From: Oscillospiraceae bacterium
GTDB taxonomy: Bacteria > Bacillota > Clostridia > Oscillospirales > Acutalibacteraceae
Direction of reading: 5' to 3'
Assembly (NCBI GenBank): GCA_021640185.1
Contig: JAJXDX010000010.1
Span: 6,363 to 18,323, forward strand
Length of the DNA stretch: 11,961 nt
Notes under the pieces: generated by a model
The model's input: the letters and a program-made list of their open reading frames with translations, nothing else
The model's database searches: none
What the model was told of the DNA's origin: nothing
Translations under genes and position numbers: made by a program
In this document: positions 1 through 5,836 of the stretch, piece by piece
Position numbering within the stretch: the first letter of the stretch is position 1
Layout of the letters: the number at the start of each line of letters is the position of its first letter

Positions 1-933
1 CCCGTTCCACGTGGTATTGAGCAGCCAGACGGGATACAGCGCGTACCGCCTGCGCCCGTCGTGCAGGCGGATGTTGCTCTGCTCCGTCGTGACGCTGTCG
101 TAGCCGACGACAGTGGCGGCAAAGTTACTTTCGGTAGACACTTTGACGCGCTGATCGGCGCGGGCAACGCTATCCTCACTGGACACATCGTATTTATCCG
201 CCAGATAGCCCGCCAGATAGGCCGTTTGGAAATCCACGGCATCGGAGAAATCGAACGGCTCGATCGATTCCATCAGATCGTCCGGCATCTTGGACGAGCC
301 GTCCACCGGCACGTGCTCGAAGCCGATCTTGCCCTCGCGCTCGACGGCGTAATAGCTCGTTTCCGTATAGTCATAGTCGCTGTCGCTCCACGTGCGCACG
401 GTGGTCGCCCGATAGCGGATCTGCGCGTCGACCTCGGTATCGAAGAGCCAAAACGGCACGTAGACGCCGCGGATCTCGTCGATGTGGTTCTCGGTCGAAA
501 AAGCCTTAGGCAGCAGACGCTTGCCCTGCATATGGCGGCGCAGCCCCTCTTTGGCGGCGTTTTTGTCCTGCTTGAACGGGATCACGAGATCTGGGCGCAG
601 CGTGCCGGACAGCTTGCCCATCATCACGACGGGATTGCCGCAATAGGGACAGGCGGTGGCGGCGGTGTTTTGATCGGCCACGATCTCGCCGCCGCAGGAC
701 TGACAGACATAGCTGCACAGCCCGTCCGCCTCGCCATCGCGCCAATCGCCGCCGCCGAGATCGTCCCAATCCATCTCGTCCGGGCGGTCGTTCTTCAGCT
801 GCGCGTCATAGCCCTTCAGCGTTTCCACGTCGAATTCCGTGTCGCAATACGGGCATTTCATCTTTTGCAGCGTGCTGTCGAACGCGATCGCGCCGCCGCA
901 GCACGGGCATTTGTATTCCTGTAGGGTGGTCAA
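1..933 (-). CDS. TFIIB-type zinc-ribbon protein (C-terminus outside window)
   Basis: Partial gene: 311 codons are visible and the 3' end lies beyond position 1. I chose a TTG start at 931-933 because AAGGAGG (941-947) sits 7 bases upstream and the reading frame begins just before the first cysteine pair. The next in-frame Met is residue 25, inside the first zinc ribbon. Two zinc ribbons are visible: C9/C12 (CPCCGG) with C27/C30 (CPYC), and C77/C80 (CQSC) with C95/C98 (CPYC). They are followed by a long beta-rich region that includes VPFWLFDTEVDAQ (159-171) and YPVWLLNTTW (300-309). This layout matches the Firmicutes proteins annotated as TFIIB-type zinc-ribbon-containing protein, often encoded next to an SPFH protein as here. 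The biochemical role of the family is unknown to me, and the cysteine knuckles suggest structural zinc. The gene lies 65 bp downstream of the SPFH gene with a hairpin in the gap, so it is probably in the same operon. Confidence 0.85.
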   Translation of the reverse strand, partial: MTTLQEYKCPCCGGAIAFDSTLQKMKCPYCDTEFDVETLKGYDAQLKNDRPDEMDWDDLGGGDWRDGEADGLCSYVCQSCGGEIVADQNTAATACPYCGNPVVMMGKLSGTLRPDLVIPFKQDKNAAKEGLRRHMQGKRLLPKAFSTENHIDEIRGVYVPFWLFDTEVDAQIRYRATTVRTWSDSDYDYTETSYYAVEREGKIGFEHVPVDGSSKMPDDLMESIEPFDFSDAVDFQTAYLAGYLADKYDVSSEDSVARADQRVKVSTESNFAATVVGYDSVTTEQSNIRLHDGRRRYALYPVWLLNTTWNG

Positions 934-960
934 GCGCCCTCCTCCTTCCGCAAGGCACAT

Positions 961-986
961 CTCCCGGACGGCTACCCGTCCGGGAG
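961..986 (-). other. 11-bp GC-rich hairpin between two operon genes
   Basis: CTCCCGGACGG and CCGTCCGGGAG form a perfect 11-bp stem with a 4-base loop (972-975). It lies between the SPFH stop (999-1001) and the ribosome-binding site of the next gene. No T-run follows on either strand, so a classical Rho-independent terminator is not supported. It may stabilise the upstream transcript end, act as a partial terminator, or be a dispersed palindrome. Confidence 0.7.
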
Positions 987-998
987 AGGCGAAAAGGC

Positions 999-2242
999 TT
1001 ACTGCCGGTCGCTATCGTCGAACGGGTCGCCGCACTCCGGGCAGAACTTCGGCGGATGCGCCGGATCCTCCGGCTGCCAGCCGCACTTATCGCAGCGATA
1101 GAGCGGGGCGCCCGCAGGCTTTTTCGCGCCGCAGTTCTGGCAGAACTTGCCCTTGTTGACCGCGCCGCAGGCACACGTCCAGCCGTCCGCATCCGCGGGC
1201 TTCGGGCTGCCGCACTCCGGGCAGAACTTGCCGGTCGCCGTTGCGCCGCACTTACATTTCCACGCGCCCGCCGCCGGTGCGGCGGCCGCGGCGGCCTGCG
1301 GCTGCTGCGCCTGTTTCTGCTGCCCCATGGCGAACAGATCCTGCGCGTTCATGCCGCCGCCCGCGTTCATGGCCATGCCCATGCCATGGTGGGATCGCGC
1401 ATGATGGCCGTGCGCTGCGCCTGCTTGATCAGCTCCGCGTCCTCGTCCGGCAGCGTGACGGAGCCGAGCGCGATGCTGACGACCTTCAGGCCGCGCAGCT
1501 CTCCCCACTTGGCGGAGAGCGCCGTGTTCATGGCGTTCTCCAGTTCCGTCTTGTGCGTCACGATCTGGTTCGGACGCAGCTCCAGATCCGACAGCTTGCC
1601 GAACGCCGGCTGCAGGGCGCTGATAAATTCCGTTTTCAGCTGGCCGTCCAGCTCGTCACGGGTATACTCGCTCTCCACGTTGCCGCACACATTGGTGTAG
1701 AACAGCAAGGGGTCCGCGATCTTGTAGGAATACACACCGGAGCAGCGCACCGAAACGTCGATGTCCAGTCCGATCTTGTTATCCACCACGCGGAAGGGGA
1801 TCGGGTTCGGCGTGCCGAACTTATTGTCGATCAGTTCCTTGGTGTTGATGTAATACACGCGCTGATCTTTGCCGGTGTCGCCGCCGTAGGCGAAGCGCTT
1901 GCCGATGGTCTTGAAGGTCTGCTTGATGCTCTCGCCAAGGCTGCCGGCGAAGATCGACGGCTCGGTCGAACTGTCGTAGGTGAACTCGCCCGGCTCGGCG
2001 CAGACCTCCACGACCTTGCCCTGCTCCACGATCAGCATACACTGCCCGTCGGCCACGGCGACGCCGGAGCCGTTCGAGATGATGTTGTCGCTGGCCTTCG
2101 TGTTGGAGGAACGGCCGCTGATCCGCTTTTGTCCCTTGGTGACGAGGACTTCCTTCGCCATCGCCTCGCAATAGAAGAATTCCTTCCACTGGTCGGCCAG
2201 CGTGCCGCCCAGTGCGCCGATACCGGCTTTGATCAGACCCAT
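999..2242 (-). pseudogene. SPFH/band-7 protein with C-terminal zinc ribbons, frame disrupted near 1385
   Basis: The start at 2242 has AAAGGAG 9 bases upstream. The first frame gives an SPFH (prohibitin/flotillin-like) protein of the 'virion core protein'/YdjI-like type, including YCEAMAKEVLVTKGQ (24-38), a central band-7 domain and VTLPDEDAELIKQAQ (262-276). After MRDPTM (281-286) the frame hits TGA at 1367-1369. A second frame, open to 999, carries the expected C-terminus: Met/Gly-rich GMGMAMNAGGGMNAQDLF, a Gln/Ala linker, then three Cys ribbons (CKCG..CPECG, CACG..CQNCG, CDKCG..CPECG). Restoring one base joins them into about 414 residues. The break lies in ATGGC/ATGGGC repeats. From memory, homologues have an Ala-rich helix of about 25-30 residues after the DP motif. 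It is absent here, so a microhomology deletion is as likely as a 1-bp error. The C-terminal part still looks coding. The SPFH domain suggests membrane association or oligomerisation. Confidence 0.85.
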
Positions 2243-2285
2243 GTGATGTTGCTCCTTTCGGTGATCGATGATCGTTATTTATCCC

Positions 2286-2318
2286 ATGCCGCGTGCGCGA
2301 CCGCCGCGCTTACGGCAT
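2286..2318 (-). other. Imperfect hairpin upstream of the SPFH gene
   Basis: ATGCCG (2286-2291) pairs with CGGCAT (2313-2318), and an inner GCGC/GCGC pairing is also possible. It lies in the 97-bp gap between the small membrane protein stop and the SPFH start. No T-run follows. It could be a processing site or chance in GC-rich DNA. Confidence 0.35.
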
Positions 2319-2339
2319 CACAGGCAAAGCTTGCGGCCG

Positions 2340-2636
2340 TCAATTCTCCGGCGGCCGGCCGCCGGAGGGCGAATACCGCCCGGCGGAATAGGGGTTTTTG
2401 TTTTTGCGCGGGGGATCCGGCACGTTGCCGCAGCAGTTGGCCCACCGCAGGATCGCCATGCGGACGATCAGGATCAGCAGCCATGCGCCTGCGGCGGCGA
2501 ACGTCAGCCACAGCGGCCAGTCCAGCCAAAAATGCAGGATCAGCAGCAGCACGGCGGGGATCAGCCCGTCGGCATTGAGTGCCATATTGATCGCCAGACA
2601 AAGCAGGAAGTTCCCGCCGCTGCGCAGCCGGTGCAT
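2340..2636 (-). CDS. Small two-helix membrane protein
   Basis: 98 codons. The ATG at 2636 is preceded by a GGGGG run 7 bases upstream (AAGGGGGCATCCGG). The N-terminus reads MHRLRSGGNFLLC. Hydrophobic stretches at about 24-39 and 42-63 would span the membrane, and residues 9-20 are also apolar. The C-terminal 30 residues are polar and basic (DPPRKNKNPYS) and likely cytoplasmic. It has no recognised domain and I cannot assign a function. It is placed between the pilin-like gene and the SPFH gene on the same strand, and small proteins starting with a similar RSGGNF motif are, in my recollection, neighbours of SPFH/zinc-ribbon gene pairs. That supports a role in the same membrane-associated module. 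The membrane pattern and ribosome-binding site make a real gene likely. Confidence 0.75.
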   Translation of the reverse strand: MHRLRSGGNFLLCLAINMALNADGLIPAVLLLILHFWLDWPLWLTFAAAGAWLLILIVRMAILRWANCCGNVPDPPRKNKNPYSAGRYSPSGGRPPEN

Positions 2637-2663
2637 CCGGATGCCCCCTTCGTATACGGTGCG

Positions 2664-2695
2664 GCCGCAGGCGGTGTGTGAACACCGCCTGCGGC
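2664..2695 (-). other. 14-bp perfect hairpin after the surface-protein gene
   Basis: GCCGCAGGCGGTGT pairs perfectly with ACACCGCCTGCGGC (minus-strand reading) around a 4-base loop. It sits 18 bp beyond the stop of the pilin-like gene, where a terminator would be expected, but no T-run follows on either strand. It may be a U-less terminator or a transcript-end stabiliser that lowers expression of the downstream genes relative to the surface protein. Confidence 0.7.
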
Positions 2696-2713
2696 AGAAA
2701 GATCATGTTACGT

Positions 2714-3859
2714 TCAGCCGTTCGTTTTACGGTAAGCGGCGAACAGACCCAGTGCGGACAGACCGGCCGCGGCGATCAGCCACGGCGCGACGCCCGCCAC
2801 GCCGGTGACCGGCGCGGGATCCGGTTTGGGCTCCGGCTTGGGATCCGTCGGCGGCGTGACCGGCTTATTGGCCGTATAGGTGTTCGTGAACGCTGCGGCG
2901 ACCGGCTTTTCCTCGTCGATCTCGCCGTTCTCGTCGACCAGATAGATGTCCCAGCCGCGGATGACCGAGTTATCGGTCTCCGGCTCGCCGTCGGTATCAA
3001 GCGCCGTGATCAAAGCCAGATGCGGCCGGATATAATAGCGCTCCGCCGCGTAGGTCCAGCCCTCGGCGCTGCCCTTGACCTGTGTCAGGTACGCGCCGTC
3101 CGTCAGCGCAGCAGTGAGGTGCGTGCCCAGAGCGAACGTGAGAACGCTGGCGGTGCTGCCGACGCCGTTCGTCTTGACGGCGGCGTTATCGATCGTCAGT
3201 TTTTGGTCGTTTTGCAGCGCGATCTCGTAGATAAACTCCGCCGCGCCGGGCGCGACCTCGCCGCCCTGCTTGACGATCGTGGTGATCGGCAGCGCGAACT
3301 TCGTGGGCAGGAACGCGTGATACTCGTTTCGGAACGTGGCGACATCGACCGGAGCGACTTCCTGATCGCCGTCGGGCACCGGGGCCAACACGGCGACCCA
3401 GTCGTTATCGCTCTCGCCGTGTCTGACGATGACGGCATACTGCTCTTCGCCGCCCAGCCACTCGTCGTCGGCTTCTTCATCCTTGGCGATCTCGACCTGA
3501 CGCAGACGCAGCGGCGCATCGGTCGCTTTGCGAACGAGCGTTTCCGGCAGGCTGAACTTCAGCGTCGCGTCCACGGTGCAGACGCCGTCGGTGTCGACCG
3601 CGGCGGCGACCGCCTTGATCTGCGCATCCGTGACATACTTCTCCTGATCGAAGTCGTAGCAGAGCAGCTCGTAGCTGAACGTCATCTTGCCGGGCGCGAC
3701 CTCCGCGCCCTGTTTGGTGATGACCTTGGCGGGCAGCTCGAGCGTGACCGTCGGCTCCGCCGGCTCGTCAGCCGCGGCGGCGGCGAGCGGCAGGACCGAC
3801 AGCAGCAGCAATGCGGCGGTCAGGATCGCGAACAGTTTGTTGACGGTGGTTCTTTTCAT
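2714..3859 (-). CDS. Sortase-anchored, pilin-like surface protein with two isopeptide-type domains
   Basis: 381 residues from the ATG at 3859, which has GGAGG 6 bases upstream. A longer frame opening at 3898 lacks such a site. Residues 1-30 are a clear signal peptide (MKRTTVNKLF, hydrophobic core, AAAAADEP). Two related beta domains follow, about 35-181 and 183-329. Each begins with a KQGxEVAPG motif (K49, K197) and ends with an F-x-N-x-Y motif (FRNEY 176-180, FTNTY 324-328). This is the architecture of Spy0128/FctA-type pilins, where a Lys and the Asn form an internal isopeptide bond; the bonds here are inferred. A Pro/Lys/Asp spacer (333-348) leads to APVTG (349-353), a hydrophobic segment and a YRKTNG tail, which together form a variant LPXTG sorting signal. 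The protein is probably cell-wall linked. No sortase gene is in the window. The second domain lacks an obvious catalytic Glu in the strand equivalent to RLRQVE of domain 1. Confidence 0.85.
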   Translation of the reverse strand: MKRTTVNKLFAILTAALLLLSVLPLAAAAADEPAEPTVTLELPAKVITKQGAEVAPGKMTFSYELLCYDFDQEKYVTDAQIKAVAAAVDTDGVCTVDATLKFSLPETLVRKATDAPLRLRQVEIAKDEEADDEWLGGEEQYAVIVRHGESDNDWVAVLAPVPDGDQEVAPVDVATFRNEYHAFLPTKFALPITTIVKQGGEVAPGAAEFIYEIALQNDQKLTIDNAAVKTNGVGSTASVLTFALGTHLTAALTDGAYLTQVKGSAEGWTYAAERYYIRPHLALITALDTDGEPETDNSVIRGWDIYLVDENGEIDEEKPVAAAFTNTYTANKPVTPPTDPKPEPKPDPAPVTGVAGVAPWLIAAAGLSALGLFAAYRKTNG

Positions 3860-3906
3860 GTGGCTCCTCCTTTTTGATCGGGTCGGTCGGGCGGTCATGG
3901 GATAAC

Positions 3907-3952
3907 TGAACGATCGGATCTGCTATCTCCATTATACCGCGAATGAACGATC
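3907..3952. repeat. Direct repeat TGAACGATC flanking the -10 box
   Basis: Two exact copies of TGAACGATC lie at 3907-3915 and 3944-3952. One abuts the -35 box inside the spacer and the other is just downstream of the predicted start site. Copies 37 bp apart placed this way could be a repressor operator pair, but two 9-mers could also arise by chance. Confidence 0.4.
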
Positions 3953-3958
3953 TGTCAA
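3931..3958 (-). promoter_or_regulatory. Consensus sigma-A promoter for the surface-protein gene
   Basis: Minus-strand TTGACA (3953-3958), a 16-bp spacer and TATAAT (3931-3936) match the housekeeping consensus exactly. Transcription would start near 3924 and give a leader of about 65 nt before the ATG at 3859. The same transcript could serve the downstream membrane, SPFH and zinc-ribbon genes. Confidence 0.85.
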
Positions 3959-3978
3959 GTATGTGAGGCGGGAAAAGA

Positions 3979-5580
3979 TCACATCAGGCCTTCTTTTTCT
4001 TTATATTCGATGAACTCATCGTAGGTCATCAGCTTATCGAGCAGATGCCCGCCGGACAGCTCCATGATGCGGTTCGCCACGGTCTGGACGAACTGGTGAT
4101 CGTAGGACGAGAACAGCACGTTGCCGGGGAAGGCCTCCAATCCGTTATTGACGGCGGTGATCGACTCGAGGTCGAGGTGGTTGGTGGGCTGATCGAGGAT
4201 CAGGACGTTGGAGCCGAACATCATCATGCGCGACAGCATACACCGCACCTTTTCGCCGCCGGAGAGGACCTTGACGGGCTTGAGCACGTCGTCGCCGGAG
4301 AACAGCATCTTGCCGAGGAAGCCGCGCAGATACGTTTCGGTATTATCCTGCGAATACTGATTGAGCCACTGCAGCAGGTTGAGATCGCAGTCGTCGAAAT
4401 AGGCGGAGTTATCCTTGGGGAAATAGCTCAGGCTGGTGGTGCCGCCCCATTTGTAGCTGCCGGCATCCGGCTCGAGCTCGCCGACGAGGATGCGAAACAG
4501 CGTGGTGGTCGCGATCTCGTCCTGGCCGACGAAGGCGACCTTATCGCCCTTGTTGATGCGAAAGGAGACGTTATCGAGCACCTTCACGCCGTCGACGGTC
4601 TTGGTCAGGCCCTCCACGGCCAAGATCTCCTTGCCCGCTTCGCGATCCATGGTGAAGCCGACGAACGGATACCGCCGGGACGATGCGGGCATCTCCTCGA
4701 CGGTCAGCTTATCGAGCAATTTGCGGCGGCTGGTGGCCTGCCGGGACTTCGATTTGTTGGCGGAAAAGCGCTGGATGAAGCTTTGCAGCTCGCGGATCTT
4801 CTCTTCGTTTTTGCGGTTCTGCTCGCGCATCATGCGCTGGATCAGCTGGCTGGACTCGTACCAGAAGTCGTAGTTGCCGACGTAGAGCTTGACCTTGTTA
4901 TAGTCGACGTCGACGATGTGGGTGCAGACGTTATTGAGGAAGTGACGGTCGTGCGATACGACGATGACCGTACCCTCGTAGTCCATCAGGAAATCCTCCA
5001 GCCAGCGCACCGACTCGATGTCGAGGTGGTTGGTCGGCTCGTCGAGCAGGATGATGTCCGGACGGCCGAACAGCGCCCGCGCCAGCAGGATCTTGACCTT
5101 CTGCTTATCGGCCAAGGTGCTCATCTGCGCGTACAGCAGACTGTCGTCCAGACCCAGACCCTGCAGGATCTGCCCGGCCTCCGTTTCCGCCTCCCAGCCG
5201 TTCATCTCGGCGAATTCGCCCTCCAGCTCCGCCGCGCGCGCGCCGTCCTCGTCGGAGAAATCCTCATTTTCGTACAGGGCGTCCTTTTCCTTCATCACCT
5301 CGTACAGGCGGGGGTTGCCTTGGATGATCGTGTCGAGCACCGTGAACTCGTCATACGCATAGTGATCCTGCTTGAGCACCGACATCCGCGTGCGCGAATC
5401 GATGATGACCTCGCCGCTCGTCGGCTCGAGGTCGCCGGACAGGATGCGCAAAAACGTGGATTTGCCCGCGCCGTTGGCGCCGATGACACCGTAGCAGTTG
5501 CCGCCGACGAATTTGAGATCGACGTGCTTGAACAGATCCTGCCCGCCGAAATTGATCCCCAGATCCGATACCGTTATCAT
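3979..5580 (-). CDS. ABC-F ATPase, YkpA/YbiT-like, with degenerate second ATP site
   Basis: 533 residues, normal for the YkpA/YbiT branch of ABC-F proteins: soluble tandem ATPases that act on the ribosome, not as transporters. The start at 5580 has GGGAGG 5 bases upstream. NBD1 has Walker A GANGAGKST (34-42), Walker B LLDEPTNHLD (178-187) and switch H210 (VSHDRHF). Its signature is degenerate, LADKQ (156-160). The charged interdomain linker spans about 225-310 (RFSANKSKSRQATSRRKLLDKL region). NBD2 has a good signature LSGGE (439-443), but Walker A is GQDEIATTT (352-360; Lys replaced by T358). The catalytic Glu is Gln (ILDQPTNHLD, Q464) and the switch His is Tyr (SSYDHQF, Y493). Site 1 (NBD1 Walker motifs plus NBD2 signature) is therefore complete and site 2 has lost every catalytic element. 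From memory, B. subtilis YkpA also lacks the NBD2 Walker A Lys. The role is likely translation factor or stress function; antibiotic protection is possible but not shown. Confidence 0.93.
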   Translation of the reverse strand: MITVSDLGINFGGQDLFKHVDLKFVGGNCYGVIGANGAGKSTFLRILSGDLEPTSGEVIIDSRTRMSVLKQDHYAYDEFTVLDTIIQGNPRLYEVMKEKDALYENEDFSDEDGARAAELEGEFAEMNGWEAETEAGQILQGLGLDDSLLYAQMSTLADKQKVKILLARALFGRPDIILLDEPTNHLDIESVRWLEDFLMDYEGTVIVVSHDRHFLNNVCTHIVDVDYNKVKLYVGNYDFWYESSQLIQRMMREQNRKNEEKIRELQSFIQRFSANKSKSRQATSRRKLLDKLTVEEMPASSRRYPFVGFTMDREAGKEILAVEGLTKTVDGVKVLDNVSFRINKGDKVAFVGQDEIATTTLFRILVGELEPDAGSYKWGGTTSLSYFPKDNSAYFDDCDLNLLQWLNQYSQDNTETYLRGFLGKMLFSGDDVLKPVKVLSGGEKVRCMLSRMMMFGSNVLILDQPTNHLDLESITAVNNGLEAFPGNVLFSSYDHQFVQTVANRIMELSGGHLLDKLMTYDEFIEYKEKEGLM

Positions 5581-5598
5581 GTTTTCCTCCCGTGATCG

Positions 5599-5619
5599 GC
5601 CCCCGTGCGGGGCTTTTTT
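5599..5619 (+). terminator. Plus-strand terminator-like hairpin within the ABC-F leader
   Basis: GCCCC (5599-5603), a 5-base loop and GGGGC (5609-5613) are followed by six T residues (5614-5619) on the plus strand. It would end plus-strand (antisense) transcripts coming out of the ABC-F gene before they reach the kinase promoter. On the minus strand the same stem lies in the ABC-F leader just ahead of the ribosome-binding site. Confidence 0.5.
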
Positions 5620-5642
5620 CCTTGTTTAGCCATACAGCTATC

Positions 5643-5671
5643 AGTATATACGAAAACCGCGAAAAATGCAA
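5643..5671 (-). promoter_or_regulatory. Predicted promoter of the ABC-F gene
   Basis: Minus-strand TTGCAT (5666-5671), a 17-bp spacer and TATACT (5643-5648). Transcription would start near 5636 and give a leader of about 56 nt. No leader peptide is evident. Confidence 0.65.
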
Positions 5672-5678
5672 CCGTTTT

Positions 5679-5708
5679 CCGGCCTTTGGCGCGAAAAGCG
5701 CCGGCCGG
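5679..5708. other. Bulged hairpin in the divergent regulatory region
   Basis: CCGGCC (5679-5684) and GGCGC (5688-5692) pair with GCGCC (5698-5702) and GGCCGG (5703-5708), with a TTT bulge and a GAAAA loop. It lies just upstream of the ABC-F -35 box. It may insulate the divergent promoters or bind a regulator; no T-run marks it as a terminator. Confidence 0.45.
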
Positions 5709-5727
5709 TGCGAAAGCCCTGCGATAA

Positions 5728-5761
5728 GTAGAGAAAAACGGGATATTTTTTTGTTCTCTAC
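5728..5761. promoter_or_regulatory. Candidate operator: inverted repeat GTAGAGAA-N18-TTCTCTAC
   Basis: A perfect 8-bp inverted repeat (5728-5735 and 5754-5761) with an AT-rich centre lies 24 bp upstream of the -35 box of the regulator-kinase operon. This is a natural position for an activator site, or an upstream repressor site for the encoded XRE domain, which usually binds dyads as a dimer. The link to that protein is inference. Confidence 0.45.
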
Positions 5762-5785
5762 CGGAAGTTCTCGCGAAGAAGTAGG

Positions 5786-5814
5786 TTTACAGCGTGCGGC
5801 GCGGATCGTATAAT
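5786..5814 (+). promoter_or_regulatory. Promoter of the sugar operon
   Basis: TTTACA (5786-5791), a 17-bp spacer and TATAAT (5809-5814). Transcription would begin near 5821, only a few bases before the AAGGAGG ribosome-binding site (5824-5830), so the leader is very short and leaves no room for a riboswitch. Confidence 0.8.
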
Positions 5815-5836
5815 AAAACCGAAAAGGAGGTGCGCC

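Noticed and set aside
1241..2578. Plus-strand open frame (445 codons) covering the SPFH region
   Set aside because: Antisense of a gene with a recognisable band-7 domain and good start context. It runs across two gene boundaries without any domain.
2678..3877. Plus-strand open frame (399 codons) opposite the surface-protein gene
   Set aside because: The minus-strand reading has a signal peptide, paired domains and a sorting signal, plus a consensus promoter. The plus-strand frame has an Arg/Asp-rich composition typical of shadows.
4045..5595. Long plus-strand open frame (516 codons) opposite the ABC-F gene
   Set aside because: It is the antisense shadow of a gene with clear Walker motifs. 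The translation is rich in Val, Leu, Asp and Arg without motifs, and it has no supporting ribosome-binding site.
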